The translations under genes and the position numbers were made by a program. A stretch of 64,000 nt of DNA from Bactericera cockerelli (Eukaryota; Arthropoda; Insecta; Hemiptera; Triozidae), in assembly GCA_024516035.1 (NCBI GenBank), contig CM044957.1:20526676-20590675 (forward strand), read 5' to 3'. Positions 1 to 10,904 of this stretch are shown one piece after another. The notes beneath the pieces were generated by a model. That model saw nothing but the letters and a program-made list of their open reading frames with translations, was not told where the DNA came from and did no database searches. How positions within the stretch are numbered: the stretch's first letter is position 1; every line of letters begins with the position of its first letter.

Positions 1-180
1 TACAAATGGCTCCCGCGTGACAGGCGGGGATACTGGTCACTATACTACCGAGGACAAGACTCTAAATCCCCGAAGGCGATTTGTTTTGGCCTACGGCCAA
101 GTGTGAAGGTACGCCATCATACCGTGAGTCGTGTTAAGGAAATTGATGTAGTCGACACAGGGGGTTATGATGAGTTACAT
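1..180 (+). CDS. partial open frame of unknown function (3' end)
   Basis: Frame 1 is open from the window edge and closes with TAA at 178-180 after 59 codons. The peptide is basic and aromatic (for example RRGYWSLYYRG, then FGLRPSVKVRHH) and ends in DTGGYDELH. This stretch is more GC-rich than what follows, which suits coding DNA. I do not recognise the family. It could be the last exon of a host gene entering from the left or the C-terminus of a transposon ORF. No splice acceptor can be judged because the upstream is missing. A chance open frame of this length is not excluded. Confidence 0.3.
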
Positions 181-527
181 TAAATTAGCTTGGTTACAAT
201 TTATTGTTCATCTTACATGTTGCTTACAAACTATTACAAATCCCGTGGCTGACCTCTACTGCCCAAAAACACTGACTGACTGACTGAGCTCTCGGGAATC
301 AGTTAAAACTGCAAGCTCAGCGTAAAAATTGGACAATGGTTTACCGGTGCCATCGCACACCAGGCAAAACATCATGAAATTTATAGGTAATTCGAGTAAA
401 AAATTTGTGTGAGTTTTACAGTTCACAGAACTACTAGTTATATTAGGCATCTACAAATTATATCTGTTTGCTGTTAGGAGAAATTCAAGTATGACCTCCT
501 CCTGAAAATCATAGAATGGGCGGCTTC
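181..527. other. gene-free stretch, repeat-derived
   Basis: No convincing coding frame. Around 411-435 it carries the motif TTTACAGTTCACAGAACTAC that recurs at about 1244, 1740 and (inverted) 36620, so at least part is a fragment of the repeat family described at 814-1890. Confidence 0.5.
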
Positions 528-539
528 AAATAGTTTTCC

Positions 540-801
540 AGCCAGCGTCGATGGCATGTTGAATACACCGGTTCCCTTCAGAACACCGAAGTTAAGCTAC
601 ATCCAGCGAGGTTAAGACTTGGATGGGTGACCATTCAAATTCTAATTCTCGTGACGCTGGCTTTTCCCGGCCCCACTCAGGCTGGGTGAGGTCAATGTGA
701 GTAGCAGGTTTGTGAGTTTCCTGCGAATGGAGGGTAAAACCCCCGTCGTGATATGACCATGGCAGTTGAAAGCGACGTTAAACCCCACTTAAAAAAAAAA
801 A
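540..801 (+). mobile_element. 5S rRNA-derived SINE, copy 1
   Basis: The head (540-650) reads as a diverged 5S rRNA: TTGAATACACCGGTT, ACACCGAAGTTAAGC, then GGTTAAGACTTGGATGGGTG. These are the 5S internal promoter blocks (A box, intermediate element, C box of a type 1 RNA polymerase III promoter). A body of about 130 bp follows (CAGGCTGGGTGAGGTCAATG through GCGACGTTAAACCCC), then an A-tail at 791-801. A perfect 12-bp duplication AAATAGTTTTCC flanks it (528-539 and 802-813), showing LINE-type retrotransposition. It differs from the copies at 2053 and 51018 by very few bases, so it is young. Non-coding; it must borrow a LINE reverse transcriptase. Confidence 0.9.
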
Positions 802-813
802 AAATAGTTTTCC

Positions 814-1890
814 GCCCTTCTCCTCAAGTCTAAAAGATCTAGACACAAAATAATCGACCGAACACATTGAGGGAGCGAAGCGACTTATTATACATGTTCA
901 CTGGAGTCCTAGAATTTCAACTATTGTGTTTTTTGCCGATTTGAGTCCCTCGGGGCCACATGGGGGCCGTTTTGATAATGATTTTTCTGACTTTGTTTTA
1001 ATAAAGCAATGCTTTTGGAATTTTATAGAATCGTTAAAAAATAAAAAATGATTTCAGTAGTACAAATTCGTGATCGTGAAAGCTAAGGGACCGCACTGTG
1101 GCAAAAAATTGAAAAAGGTCCCCGGAAAAGGGCCGGTTGATATTTTTTAATTAAAACCCGAGTGGGGTTTTGAATGAAAGGTCTCAATGTCCTCATGCTT
1201 GCTAAGACATTTATATTTCTATAATAGAATCTATGTGAGGTTTACAGTTCCCAGAACTACTAGTAACTTGGGTACTGGACGATTTGGCTTTCGTTTGTCG
1301 GTTTGGTTGTCTGTCTGTCTGTTGCGCGATAACTGCCGACCGGATATTTCAAAATTGTTTAAATTTAGTATACATGTTCATTCGGATCTCAGAATTTTAC
1401 CAATCGTTTTGAGGCCGATTTGGGTCACTCGGGGCCACATGAGGGCCAATTAAAAATGATTTTCAAATTTTATTTCATAAAGCAAGGCTCTTGAAATTTT
1501 GTGGAGTTATTAAAATTATATTTACAACTGATTATAGAATATTGTTTTTTTAAGTGAAATCTTGTGATCTTGGCAGCTAAGGGGGCCCACACTTTGGTGA
1601 AAAAGGGAAAAAAGGGCCGCAAATGAAGGCCAGTTTTAAATTAGAACCCATCGAGTGGGGTATTGAATGAATGGTTTCGATGTCTTTTGAAGCATGATAT
1701 GACATTTTTTATAATTCGGTAGTAGAATTTATGTGAGGTTTACAGTTCACAGAACTACTAGTTTAGACTAAACTTGTGAACTGTAAACCTAACACAGATT
1801 CTATTATCAAATTATAAATGCCATATCAATACCCCTTTCAAAAATCTTCCTTTCAATACCCCAATCGATGGGTTTTAATTAAAAAATACC
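814..1890. repeat. interspersed repeat family C, two direct copies
   Basis: Two related units of roughly 450-480 bp lie head to tail (about 840-1260 and 1300-1760). Shared words include TATACATGTTCA, GATTTGGGTCACTCGGGGCC, GGGGCCACATG and the closing TTTACAGTTCACAGAACTAC. Inverted copies occur at 2486-3010, 3786-4110 and 36601-37090. No open frame with recognisable similarity; likely a non-autonomous element or an untranslated part of a larger transposon. Confidence 0.6.
1640..1890. repeat. inverted repeat at family C junction
   Basis: Centred near 1768, TTTACAGTTCACAGAACTAC is followed by its near complement (AACTTGTGAACTGTAAACC), and homology continues outward for about 100 bp each way (GAGTGGGGTATTGAATGAA against its complement near 1845-1870). 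Two family C copies therefore abut in opposite orientation, making a potential hairpin. Confidence 0.6.
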
Positions 1891-2485
1891 AACCGTCCGT
1901 TCACGAGATAAGCGTTTACCTAAGTAAAAAGTTTCAGGTGCATGGTCTCTATCACCAAGAACCGCTAGTGTGGGGTTGATGAATTGATGATAAAATGGGA
2001 CCACCTACAAATAGTCTCCTATATGTGTAAATTTCGTTTAAATCTGTTCAGTAGCCAGCGTCGATGGCATGTTGAATACACCGGTTCCCTTCAGAACACC
2101 GAAGTTAAGCGACATCCAGCGAGGTTAAGACTTGGATGGGTGACCATTCAAATTCTAATTCTCGTGACGCTGGCTTTTCCCGGCCCCACTCAGGCTGGGT
2201 GAGGTCAATGTGAGTAGCAGGTTTGTCAGTTTCCTGCGAATGGAGGGTAAAACCCCCGTCGTGATATGACCATGGCAGTTGAAAGCGACGTTAAACCCCA
2301 CTTAAAAAAAAAAAAAAATCTGTTCAGTAGTTTCTGAGATTTCCGTGTTAGACACAAATCCAAAGTTTCTCAGCGGGTTATGATCCAGAAATATAAAAAA
2401 ATAAAAATCAGGGGGAAAATATAAGTATATATTTTTTTACAAAAACAAACAATACTTCCGATTTCTAATATTAGAAATTTCTCGG
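1891..2485 (-). repeat. interspersed repeat family D (interrupted by a 5S-SINE)
   Basis: Recognised by TTCACGAGATAAGCGTTTA, GGTCTCTATCACCAAGAACC, TTCAGTAGTTTCTGAGATTT and the closing CTTCCGATTTCTAATATTAG, which is nearly self-complementary with AAATTTCTCGGAA. The family recurs at 3441, 20206, 34231, 37860, 42600, 45480, 48480, 53560 and 59405. The copy is split by the SINE at 2053-2315; removing one duplication of AAATCTGTTCAGT restores the family sequence. Confidence 0.6.
2053..2315 (+). mobile_element. 5S rRNA-derived SINE, copy 2
   Basis: Near-identical to the copies at 540 and 51018, with the same 5S-like head, body and A-tail (2303-2315). A perfect 13-bp target duplication AAATCTGTTCAGT flanks it (2040-2052 and 2316-2328). 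It landed inside a family D repeat, so it is younger than that repeat. The head keeps the GGATGGGTGACC (C box-like) and AAGTTAAGCGAC (A box-like) words in order and spacing. Confidence 0.9.
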
Positions 2486-3010
2486 AACTATTATCAATTA
2501 GCACTGTTTTGGGGTCCTATTTCGATTTTTTACCAGAGTGTGGTTCCTTTATTTTCAAAGATCACAAAATTTCACTACAGAAATCGAATATTAATTTTTA
2601 ATGACTCTACAAAATTTAAATAGTATTGCTTTGTTAAATAAAATTAGAAAAATCTTTTTTAATTTCACCAAAACGGCCCCCATTCGGCCTAAAGCGGCCC
2701 AAAACAATATGTAAAATTCTAGGACCCTAAATGAACCAGTACGACTAAATTTCAATAATTTTGAAGTATCCAGTCGAGAGTTATCGCGTAACAGCGGAAC
2801 TAACAGACGAACAAAAGCCAAACTGTCCAGTACCCAAGATAAAAAAGAGTACCTCAACTTAGTGAGGTTGCTTCGCTCGGCTAACAAATAGGTAGTTATC
2901 AACCCTGAATTTCACCTATAAAATTTAAACCGTTCGAGAGTTATAGCGTACGGCCCACGGAATCGGTGTCCTTATAGTCTTATTAATGTAGATTTATCAA
3001 AAAACCACTA
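2486..3010 (-). repeat. interspersed repeat family C, inverted copy
   Basis: The complement of the 814-1890 family: TCACCAAAACGGCCCCCATT, ACGACTAAATTTCAATAATT and the run up to AAGTGAGGTTGCTTCGCTCGG are recognisable against 36601-37090 and 3786-4110. No protein similarity seen. Confidence 0.5.
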
Positions 3011-3440
3011 AATAGCTTTACTGTTGTTTGTTTTGAAATAGGATTCTTGACTGTAATGAAATAAATAAAACGTACCTTTTGAAGAGACATTACAGTAGTA
3101 TATTTACGACGGCTCTTTCTCACTCACTTTGCACTAACAGTTAGTTTTGTTGCTGTCTCAAGTCCTTCAGGTACTGACCATCACTTACTACCGAGATGAA
3201 CTACTAACCTCTGCTGAAATTCCTCATCTCAACTTCACACATTCTCAGAGGTGGTCGTTGAAGTGAGAAGGGGTGAGAGTTTAATATCTTATATTTTACA
3301 TAATTATAGTCTTATACTCGTATTTATGTTAAGGCTGAATTTTTATAACTGTACAATAGGGAACGTGTTTTCATAAGTGCAAAAAAGTAATTCATCATCA
3401 GTTTGCCTAAAAAATAAACTAGTAGTTCTATGTGTAGAAC
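3011..3440. other. gene-free AT-rich stretch
   Basis: I see no gene, RNA or strong repeat boundary here. It is AT-rich and only short open frames exist. Confidence 0.4.
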
Positions 3441-4110
3441 TAATAATTATTTAAAAAAATATTATTATAGCACTATGTAAAACGCTAATACATAATACAT
3501 ACAAAATTTCGTGTGTACCGTTCACGAGATATAATAGTATAAGAAACCATGGGACCATCAACAGAATGTCTCCTATGTGCGCACAAAATTTCGTCAAAAT
3601 CCGTTCAGAAGTTTCTGAGATTTGCGCGTTACAAGGAATGTAGTTAACAGACCGACAGACAGACACAAAACCAAAGTTGCTCAGGAGGTTATGAAACGGA
3701 GCAAAAAAAATATTGATTTATTTACAAAAACGAACACAATACCTCCGATTTCAATTATTAGAAATTTACAAGGAAGTAATATCAATTGACACATTTTTGG
3801 GGTAATTTTTCGATTTTTTACAATTTCACTACTGTAATCATATATTTATTTTTAACGACTCTACAAAATTTTAATAGCATTGCTTCGTTAAATAAAATAA
3901 GAAAAATCATTTTTAATTTTCACCAAAACGGCCCCCATTCGACCCCGAGTGGCCTAAATCGGCCCGAATAATAGACAGACAAACGAAAGCCAAATCGTCC
4001 AGTACCCAAGTTAAAACAGAACCTCAATAATTAGTGAGGTCGCTTCGCTCCCTCACTGCGTTAGGTTAACTAATATGTAGTTATCAACCTCTAAATTTTA
4101 AAACGTTCGG
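3441..4110 (-). repeat. family D copy followed by family C copy
   Basis: 3441-3785 matches family D (ACGAGATATAATAG, TTCAGAAGTTTCTGAGATTT, GACAGACACAAAACCAAAGT, then TCCGATTTC and a duplicate half-palindrome). 3786-4110 matches family C inverted (TTCACCAAAACGGCCCCCAT). The same D-then-C order occurs at 1891-3010, so D and C may be two parts of one larger element. Confidence 0.5.
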
Positions 4111-4199
4111 GAGTTTATGCCGTACGGCACACGAAATCGGTATCGTTAAAGTCTTATTAAAAAATGTCGATATATCGAAAAACGACTAAATAGCTTTAC

Positions 4200-4447
4200 T
4201 GAAATCGGAGCAAAAAAAAATTTCTTACAAAAACGAATACAATACTTACTTCCGATTTCTAATATTAGAAATTTCTCGAAAGTAAATTAATCGAAATCGA
4301 CTTATTCAAGATTTAAAAGAAAATTTGATAAAAAAAACACCATGTATGTTATAACTTTGGTAGTAAAAATACTCAAAAACAATTTATAAGTAAAACGATC
4401 AAATAAAATTCAAGTCGGCCCATCTAAAAATCAGAATACCCTACAGT

Positions 4448-4478
<31 letters not shown>

Positions 4479-4480
4479 GG
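4200..4480. repeat. repeat fragments and T-tract
   Basis: Contains a family D end (CTTCCGATTTCTAATATTAG), then the complement of family F (TCGAAATCGACTTATTCAAG, related to 25290-25500), and a T-tract of about 25 bases at 4450-4475. No gene. Confidence 0.45.
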
Positions 4481-4680
4481 ACCCATTTACATTCATTCAT
4501 TCATAATCAACAGAAATCTAAAACAGCTTAACCAAGTGACTCCCAATTCAACGAAAAATCTCCTCTTGATATTCAGGTCCGTACCTACTGAGAGGATTGT
4601 TAAAAAATCAAAATTGAAGAACAGCCATGGGCAAATACCTCAAAGGCAACAAAGTGTATAAGTAGGCAGGTAATTCATTT

Positions 4681-4905
4681 TTACTTTCCTTATCCTATAA
4701 TAAGGAAAGTATTGTATTCGTCGAAAATTTGACCTACCCAGTTTTTCACATTTCTGGACGAATTTTGAGGTGCTGATTACGAATTTGACATTGATTTCTA
4801 GCTAACTGTTCTCGGTGAGTCACCAGTGGCTTTTGGTCCTGTTGCCATTCCAAATATAATAAGGTAAGTCGTGTGATGCTTACACCCAGCTCTTTTGTTA
4901 ATCGC
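4681..4905 (+). mobile_element. internally deleted copy of family B element
   Basis: Left end ACTTTCCTTATCCTATAATA and GTCGAAAATTTGACCTACCC match the fuller copy at 22471. The sequence then jumps from TTTCTGGACGAAT to the right portion (TTTTGAGGTGCTGATTACGA) and closes with AAGTCGTGTGATG. About 400 bp of interior is missing, as in non-autonomous DNA transposon derivatives. Confidence 0.7.
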
Positions 4906-4929
4906 GCCTTACTAAAAATTTTCTTGCTT

Positions 4930-5003
4930 CTTAAGCATTGACCTCCAGGTTACGAGTCCGCTACCCTATAGATCTATAGGGCAGCGAGCTACGGAGGTCA
5001 ACG
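4930..5003. repeat. tRNA-like remnant with palindrome
   Basis: TTGACCTCCAGGTTACGAGT and its partner GAGCTACGGAGGTCAACG flank a perfect palindrome, CCCTATAGATCTATAGGG. The outer words resemble the tRNA-derived head at 50770-50850. Probably a decayed SINE head, not a functional tRNA. Confidence 0.35.
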
Positions 5004-6032
5004 AATAAAAATTAAATATTTCTCAACAGTAGCAATGTTGCCAAATATTGTTTAAACACGTGAGAATAAACCAAGTTAACCAAGTAGTTCTCCCAGGGTA
5101 TTGAGACAATCCTGCTCCTGAGTGCTGATCCTTATCTTATGTGAATCTCTCACTACGACCTTGATCCTTGGAACAATAAGAGAATAATTATTTCGACACC
5201 TTAAGTTAATCAAAGACGGTTCGTTCTTTTTCAATTTACTTGTCATACGTTCTACGTTTAGTTACAAACTATGGAAAAGTAATGTAAACTTTCTGTGTGC
5301 AGCTTTCACTGCGAAAATACGTTTGAAAGATTGTGTGTGATCAATGAGCAAATGTCGAATTGAGAAATATCGAATTGAGTCGAATTGAAATTTGAATCCT
5401 ATTCAAATTAAAACAACACAAGAATTTCTATCTTATTTGTTGTTGCGAACGCAGTGAGTATGGTGTTATGAGGCCTTCATGCCGAGGGCGTATTTTGCGG
5501 AATTTCCACACTATCTTTCGATTCCTGTGATAGGAATTGATTGAATGGCAGCGGGTGGAGTTGAAATGATAAGAATTTGGTATTACAATTACAAGTAATC
5601 GACTAATTATTAAACTTTATTGGAGTTATCTTATCTCTATCTCTTCTCTATTTATATAAAACCCAAATTTGTGCGTGGCTGACAATGTATCTATTAGGGG
5701 GTGTCTGTTTACAATACCACATGCCAAAAGATAAGAGATAGCATGAGAGTTGACCCCCCCTAAACCACCGTCTAACTACCTAGAAAATTATGAAACGTAA
5801 GATTTATAAATTTATTTATAAATTTATAAATCTTTATAAATTTATTTATTGTATATCTTATTTATTTTACTTTCATCTATATTTATTTCTGCAATTGTAT
5901 TTTGTATTATAAAAAATAATAAAAAATAAAGAGTATTGAAAAAAAAAAAAAAAAAAAAAAAAAAAAGATATCTATTACCATTTTCCAGATATCGGGATTT
6001 TCCGGTGTCCAAAATCCACTTTAATTTATAAT
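5004..6032 (+). other. gene-free stretch with a retroposed-looking 3' end
   Basis: No recognisable coding. Near the right end an AATAAA (5925-5930) precedes a run of about 26 A (5941-5966), the signature of a retrotransposed 3' end on the plus strand; its parent was not identified. At about 5694-5762 a short inverted pair (AGGGGGTGTC and GACCCCCCCTA) brackets some 65 bp. Confidence 0.4.
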
Positions 6033-6232
6033 ATCTTATATTATTTTTTTGCCTATGATTCTACCACTGGTCGCTGCTTCACATCAAAGCAGCTACTCAT
6101 TTTTCCTCACGAGGTATGAGTGGACCCCGAACATCCAAGTACAGAGCAGAAAAATTCCTACCCCGCTGGGGATCGAATCCAGGTCACCATGCGTGCAATG
6201 CCTAGCGCGCTAACTCACTCGGCCACAGTGAC
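6033..6232 (-). mobile_element. tRNA-derived SINE, family E
   Basis: Read on the minus strand, the head is tRNA-like: TGTGGCCGAGTGAGTTAGCG (A box region, Leu/Ser-like D arm) and GGATTCGATCCCCAG (B box). It is followed by a body containing GTTCGGGGTCCACTCATACC and GAGGAAAAATGAGTAGC. Related copies are at 32028-32212 (minus), 19468-19567 (head fragment), 58490-58590 (body) and 63350-63480 (body, plus). An AT-rich tail lies at its left edge. Confidence 0.75.
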
Positions 6233-6689
6233 TACTTCTTATTCTATTATTAAAATAATTACAACGAATCAGACTTAGCATATCTGGTGGTAGACGGATA
6301 TTACGGGGACTTTGAGATTTTAGATATGATACTTGCGAGGGTTGCCTGTCAACTGACTGCTCTAGCCATCAACTTGCCGTTCAACCCTTAATAATTCAGC
6401 CACTACCTATATCTTTTAAAGTTTTATTATTATCTGACCTGGTTGCAGGGTTTTCAGTCATATAGAGTATGTCTGAAAAGGTGGCCACCCCATCGTAACG
6501 TCATTTTTTAGGTAAAATAATGGCCTTTTAGAAAATGGCCTTTTCAGGGTGAAAGTCTACAGTAAGTTATCTTTTTTTTATGCTTAAAAACGAAATTAAA
6601 CAAAATGGAAAAGCATATAGGTCATAAAAAAGGCTATTTTTAACATGCAAGATTTTTCACAACAGAGTCCGGTAAAGTGGGTTTTCCTC
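6233..6689. other. gene-free stretch
   Basis: No gene found. 6470-6570 has a locally repeated word, AATGGCCTTTTNAGAAAATGG, related to 59638-59690. Confidence 0.4.
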
Positions 6690-8640
6690 CAAAAACGTGT
6701 GTAGCTCGAGGGCTCTCTTGTCAAACATTTCTTCGGGAAATTTCTTACAACGCATGTGCTTGACGTTTTTGATTCTGCTCATCCAGATGAAGTTTTCAAT
6801 TCTTCTTCTACCAAAATCAATAATGGCTCTTCCACTGACAAGAACAAAAAGTCTAGCAATGTTGCTGCAGGTTCCAACCCGAGGCCTCAACTTCCTGGCG
6901 CTGCTGGAAGTAAAGTGAATGCCAAGTGCCCTGCTGTCGGCGGCACCTACCTATTCAAAAAAGACCAGACTCAGAACAGGTCTCTAAAATCCCTGAACTG
7001 TTATTACCATAATGCAGGTGGTCTGAGGACCCTTTGTCTTGACATTTTTAAACGCAATGTTGAACTTTGCAATTATCATATTATCTTTTTGACAGAGTCC
7101 TTGTTAATGGACGTCGTAATCATTCTATTATTCTAGGTTGCACCTACATTCCTCCAACTTCTGACCTTAATGTCTACATAGAGCACTGCACTTTAGTTGA
7201 GGAGCTCTGTATCCAGTTCCCTGCTGCTCAAATGGTTCTCTTAGGAGATTACAATAATTTGAGATCAGCAGTATGGGAAACTCTGGATGATGTCGGGATG
7301 GTTGTGGACTATTCCCAAGGTGACATGTCATCCATTCGGCTTTGTGAATCTTTTAACGCACTTTCTCTTGTGCAATTGAACAACCTACCTAAATATCACG
7401 GAGTTTTTCGAGATCTCCTTTTTCTGACATTCCAGGTATTTTGAACTGCGCCTCAAGTGACAATTGAATTGACAACAACTTCCACCACACAGCTTTCTGT
7501 TTTGATGTTCCCTTGAAAACTTAGCTTGAGTATTTTTCCGAGGATACAAAATTTTATGTTTATTCCTAATTTAATTTTGACATTTTGAAAAACTTTCTTT
7601 CTGGTGTGGATTGGGGTGAACTGACTTATCATGGAAATATTTATTGTATCGTCTCTAAATTTAGCGATCTTATATTGGAAGGTATTCATTTACCTACACA
7701 TTTCATAACAATTTTGTATTTCTTCCGAGGATACAACTTTATACTCGTTTATAACAATTTTGTAGCAAGATTATATGTCCAAAAAATCTGAAGTCCTGTG
7801 TTATACTGATAGTAAGATTGAAAATGTTTTGACCGTTAGTTAAATATGGCTTCTCAAAACAAAATGTTGAATTTTTCTACAACTACCTACTTGAGGGACA
7901 GAAAAATATTCATAAAGTACATTGATCACATCTCCAGTCCCATAAGTTCACCCTCTGTTGTTATACAAGGGTCAAAGTTAAGCAGTCTATTGTTTATTCT
8001 GACTTACAACGACATACATAGACACGTGAAATATTCAAAAACGCTACAATATGATTTAAAATTATGTCTCTCAGTGGCTAAATTCGGTAGGTCTCGATTT
8101 CCATAAAATAATGTAACATTATGTCATATAGGTACTACCTGCAGAACTCCGAATATACCTAGATACTCATTTACTCAACTAATGATACCTACCACATTAA
8201 AATATTTCTGCCATTATTAAGTCCTGGGTAGAATATTCCAAAACAACCTTTCATTTGACAAACATCGCCAAGAAATTAGACAAAAGTTATAATAAATTAT
8301 GTAGATGACTGGGAATGGTAATCAGGCACTCTAAAACAATCCAAGATCCTGAAATAATAGAAATGTTATATTTATAGTTCACTCGTTCGCCCTATCCTTG
8401 AATATGGATCCCTTATCTGGCTCCCCCTTACTCAATGCGGTAAAAAGTTCATCGAGCGGATTCAGACATGTTTTTTGAGACGCCTGTTCATGGGGAAAAT
8501 GGGTTCTACCCATTATACCCGCAATACATAGAATACGAGCTGCTAAAATCACCGCCTCAGAATTCTGTCTCGTGTCAGTCACATCCGACTGAGATGTATT
8601 CTGAAGATGTTTTTTTTTTTTAAAGCTAAAAACTAACTAG
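6690..8640 (+). pseudogene. decayed non-LTR retrotransposon (endonuclease and reverse transcriptase remnants)
   Basis: Successive plus-strand frames spell a broken LINE ORF2. 6756-7136 has LNCYYHNAGGLRTL and YHIIFLTES, like the start of an APE-type endonuclease. 7120-7440 has CTYIPPTSD, EHCTLVEEL and VLLGDYN, the endonuclease core. 7846-8106 has YLRDRKIFIKYIDH and VIQGSKLSSLLFIL, a reverse transcriptase segment in which the usual PQGS appears as IQGS. 8379-8460 has RPILEYGSLIW and FIERIQTCFLRR, the RT C-terminal region. Frame changes and stops separate the pieces and the catalytic YADD region is not intact, so it is dead. Family could be Jockey/CR1-like; I am not sure which. Confidence 0.75.
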
Positions 8641-9580
8641 GTAATTGACAAAAACTTACCATAAAGTAGTTTTTACTATTTCGGAATTCTTGTTTATTTA
8701 TTCTGAATCAGTTATTTTCCAATTGGGCATTATTTCTGTAAAAAAATTAATTGAAACTGGGCCAAAAAACTAGCACCATTCTTCCGCGTCTGACCGATTT
8801 CAATTTCAGAATACCCCGTTTTTGTTTGATTTTGTTAAGATCTTTAGAAAGTTCCGAAAACACTCGAAGTAATACTTTTTTTTTCAAGAATTAAAATAAA
8901 AAAGCGGATTTTGTATGGTGAGCATGCACTTGACCGTATCAAAAAGTTTGTTGAATTTTAACTCGAGTGCAACTACGTTCCTCTGTATAGTTGCATGGTT
9001 GTTATGCACTGGACTGCTAGACAGCAAAAGTTGTAGTCATTTATTAATACCTGATCAGTTTTATGTTAGGCTCAATTCCAAATATTCAAAGTTCAAGTAC
9101 TGAGCAAGCTTAAAATGGTCATTTAACGATTTGACTGTTTCCGAAATCATTCCTATAAATACTTGAAAAAAGAAAAAAAGAAAAAAATCCTCAAATCGCA
9201 ATATGCTAAATTAAGAATACCACAGATCGCTGGCCTTTTTGAGAAATGCTGAAACCCCAATGAGTGGCGTAGGATCCAAGTTGTACTCCAATAAGCTCAA
9301 TATTAGCCTGGCAGTTTTCTTGCACTAGATACCGAAATTTTGATAGCGGATTGGAGAAGATCTTGTGAAAGTCTTTGGCGTAAGAATAATCAGTTTTCGG
9401 GTATCTGTGCCTTGTTCCTGAAAGAAAACTTCACACTCCGCAGTCCACACTACGCACTCCGCAATACTCTTGGAGTGCACACTTTTTTGGTTCCTGACTC
9501 CACAAAAGTTGTTTACATTTTTCACTTGTTCTGATTTTTTCTATTATTGTGATTTGTTGAAAACATCTCAAAGTATTAGA
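8641..9580. other. gene-free stretch
   Basis: No convincing gene or bounded repeat. 9425-9480 has a small cluster of related words (CACTCCGCAGTCC, CGCACTCCGCAAT, GGAGTGCACAC) that recur in inverted form near 10270-10290. Confidence 0.4.
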
Positions 9581-9890
9581 AGCCAGCGTCAATGGCGCAT
9601 TGAATGTACCGATTCTCGTAGGGTCACCGAAGTTAAGCAACGTCCAGTGAGGTAAAGACTTCGTGATGCTGTGATTTGAATTTTTTATTGTTTGTTGAAA
9701 ATCTCTGAAATTATTTGAAGCCAGCGTCAATGGCGCATTGAATACAACGATTCTCGTAGGATCACTGAAATAACGTCTAGCGAGGAGAAGACTTTGTGAT
9801 GTTTTCTTTCCGGCCCAAGTCAGGCTGAATGAGGTTCCCAGGCAACCACTTTCAGTTGATGATATGAAGTTCACCACCTCAGCTACTTGA
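9581..9890 (+). mobile_element. old 5S-derived SINE, tandem duplicate
   Basis: Two 5S-like heads start at 9581 and 9719, 138 bp apart. About 40 bp of upstream sequence (TTTGTTGAAAA..TCTCNAA) is also duplicated, so this is a tandem duplication rather than two insertions. The first head keeps GATTCTCGTAGGGTCACCG and AAGTTAAGCAACGTC, which is closer to canonical arthropod 5S rRNA than the young copies. The second continues into a degraded body (CAAGTCAGGCTGAATGAGGT) to about 9890. Confidence 0.75.
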
Positions 9891-10607
9891 AATATAATTT
9901 AATTAAACTAACATTTAATGCACATTGGAATGCTGTCTTCACCACTTGAGAGTGAAGACAACATACATATACATAATGAAAAAAGATTCGTCGTACAAAG
10001 GAGAGAAAAAAACATGTTATTTGTACTGTTATTGAAAAATTTCTTTCGACAACAAAACACATGAATTTTATCATTAAAACATTTTTTTCTCTGAAATAAG
10101 TATTTTAACATCTCCAAAGTCAAAAAATAAAGACCGAGGTGTGAAAATTATCTCCTCAAAAAACTGTAAACTTCGCAGAAATTAAAGCTTTGTGGAACAG
10201 AATTACGCAAATTACTCCTCATTACAACTCCGCAAATCTCTCCGAAATAAACTTCTTTTTTTTTGGATTTGCGGAGTGAGAAGTGCGGACCCTGGCATCG
10301 CTCCGCCGGTATCTGCTTAAAAGCGACATAACAGTGTAGAGCAGTTGTGGTTTTCCTTAGAAGATAAAGGAATTTTCGAAAAACACAAAATGAAACTTCA
10401 ATATATTATCAAATGAAATTAATATCTTTCAGTTAGTAACAAATCAGTTAAATTAATTTATACAATCAGTATTTATTATTTAAACATTTACTGTCGGTAT
10501 AAATGACAAGTCATAATAATTAATTAAATATATACATAATATATACAATCACATGTTTCATTGCAAAGTATTTTAATATATTATATTTTGTCAAATACAT
10601 ATTTTCC
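9891..10607. other. gene-free AT-rich stretch
   Basis: No gene or clear element seen. 10240-10310 carries the inverted relative of the words at 9425-9480. Confidence 0.4.
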
Positions 10608-10652
10608 CGGACGGGAATCGAACCTCCAACTCAGTGGTTCAGAACTAGAAAT
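10608..10652 (-). repeat. tRNA 3'-half remnant
   Basis: On the minus strand, GGAGGTTCGATTCCCGTCCG is a textbook T-arm and B box with a paired stem, preceded by CTGAACCACTGAG. There is no matching 5' half, so it is a SINE head or tRNA pseudogene fragment. Confidence 0.45.
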
Positions 10653-10904
10653 AAAGGCGATATCAAGTTCCTCCAATTTCAATGTAGTTTTGTAAATATG
10701 GAAAAAGAGTATACTAACTTACTTCCTCCGATTTCAAATTTTGGAATTTCCAATGTACTTATATGCTGGTTATTTTGATTTGAAATTCAAGGGTATAGGT
10801 ATATGCTTGTTCCTCCGAATTGAAACGCCACCGATGTAGAGTTGGTATAGGAAAATACATATTTGGCCATGCGTGAGGTGCAGTATAGGATAAGAAATAA
10901 ACAG
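10653..10904. other. gene-free stretch
   Basis: No gene; short fragments such as CTTCCTCCGATTTCAAATTT recall family D ends. Confidence 0.35.

Noticed and set aside
840..1760. LTR pair suggested by two direct copies of family C
   Set aside because: No TG...CA ends, no primer-binding site or internal gag-pol, and copies abut directly.
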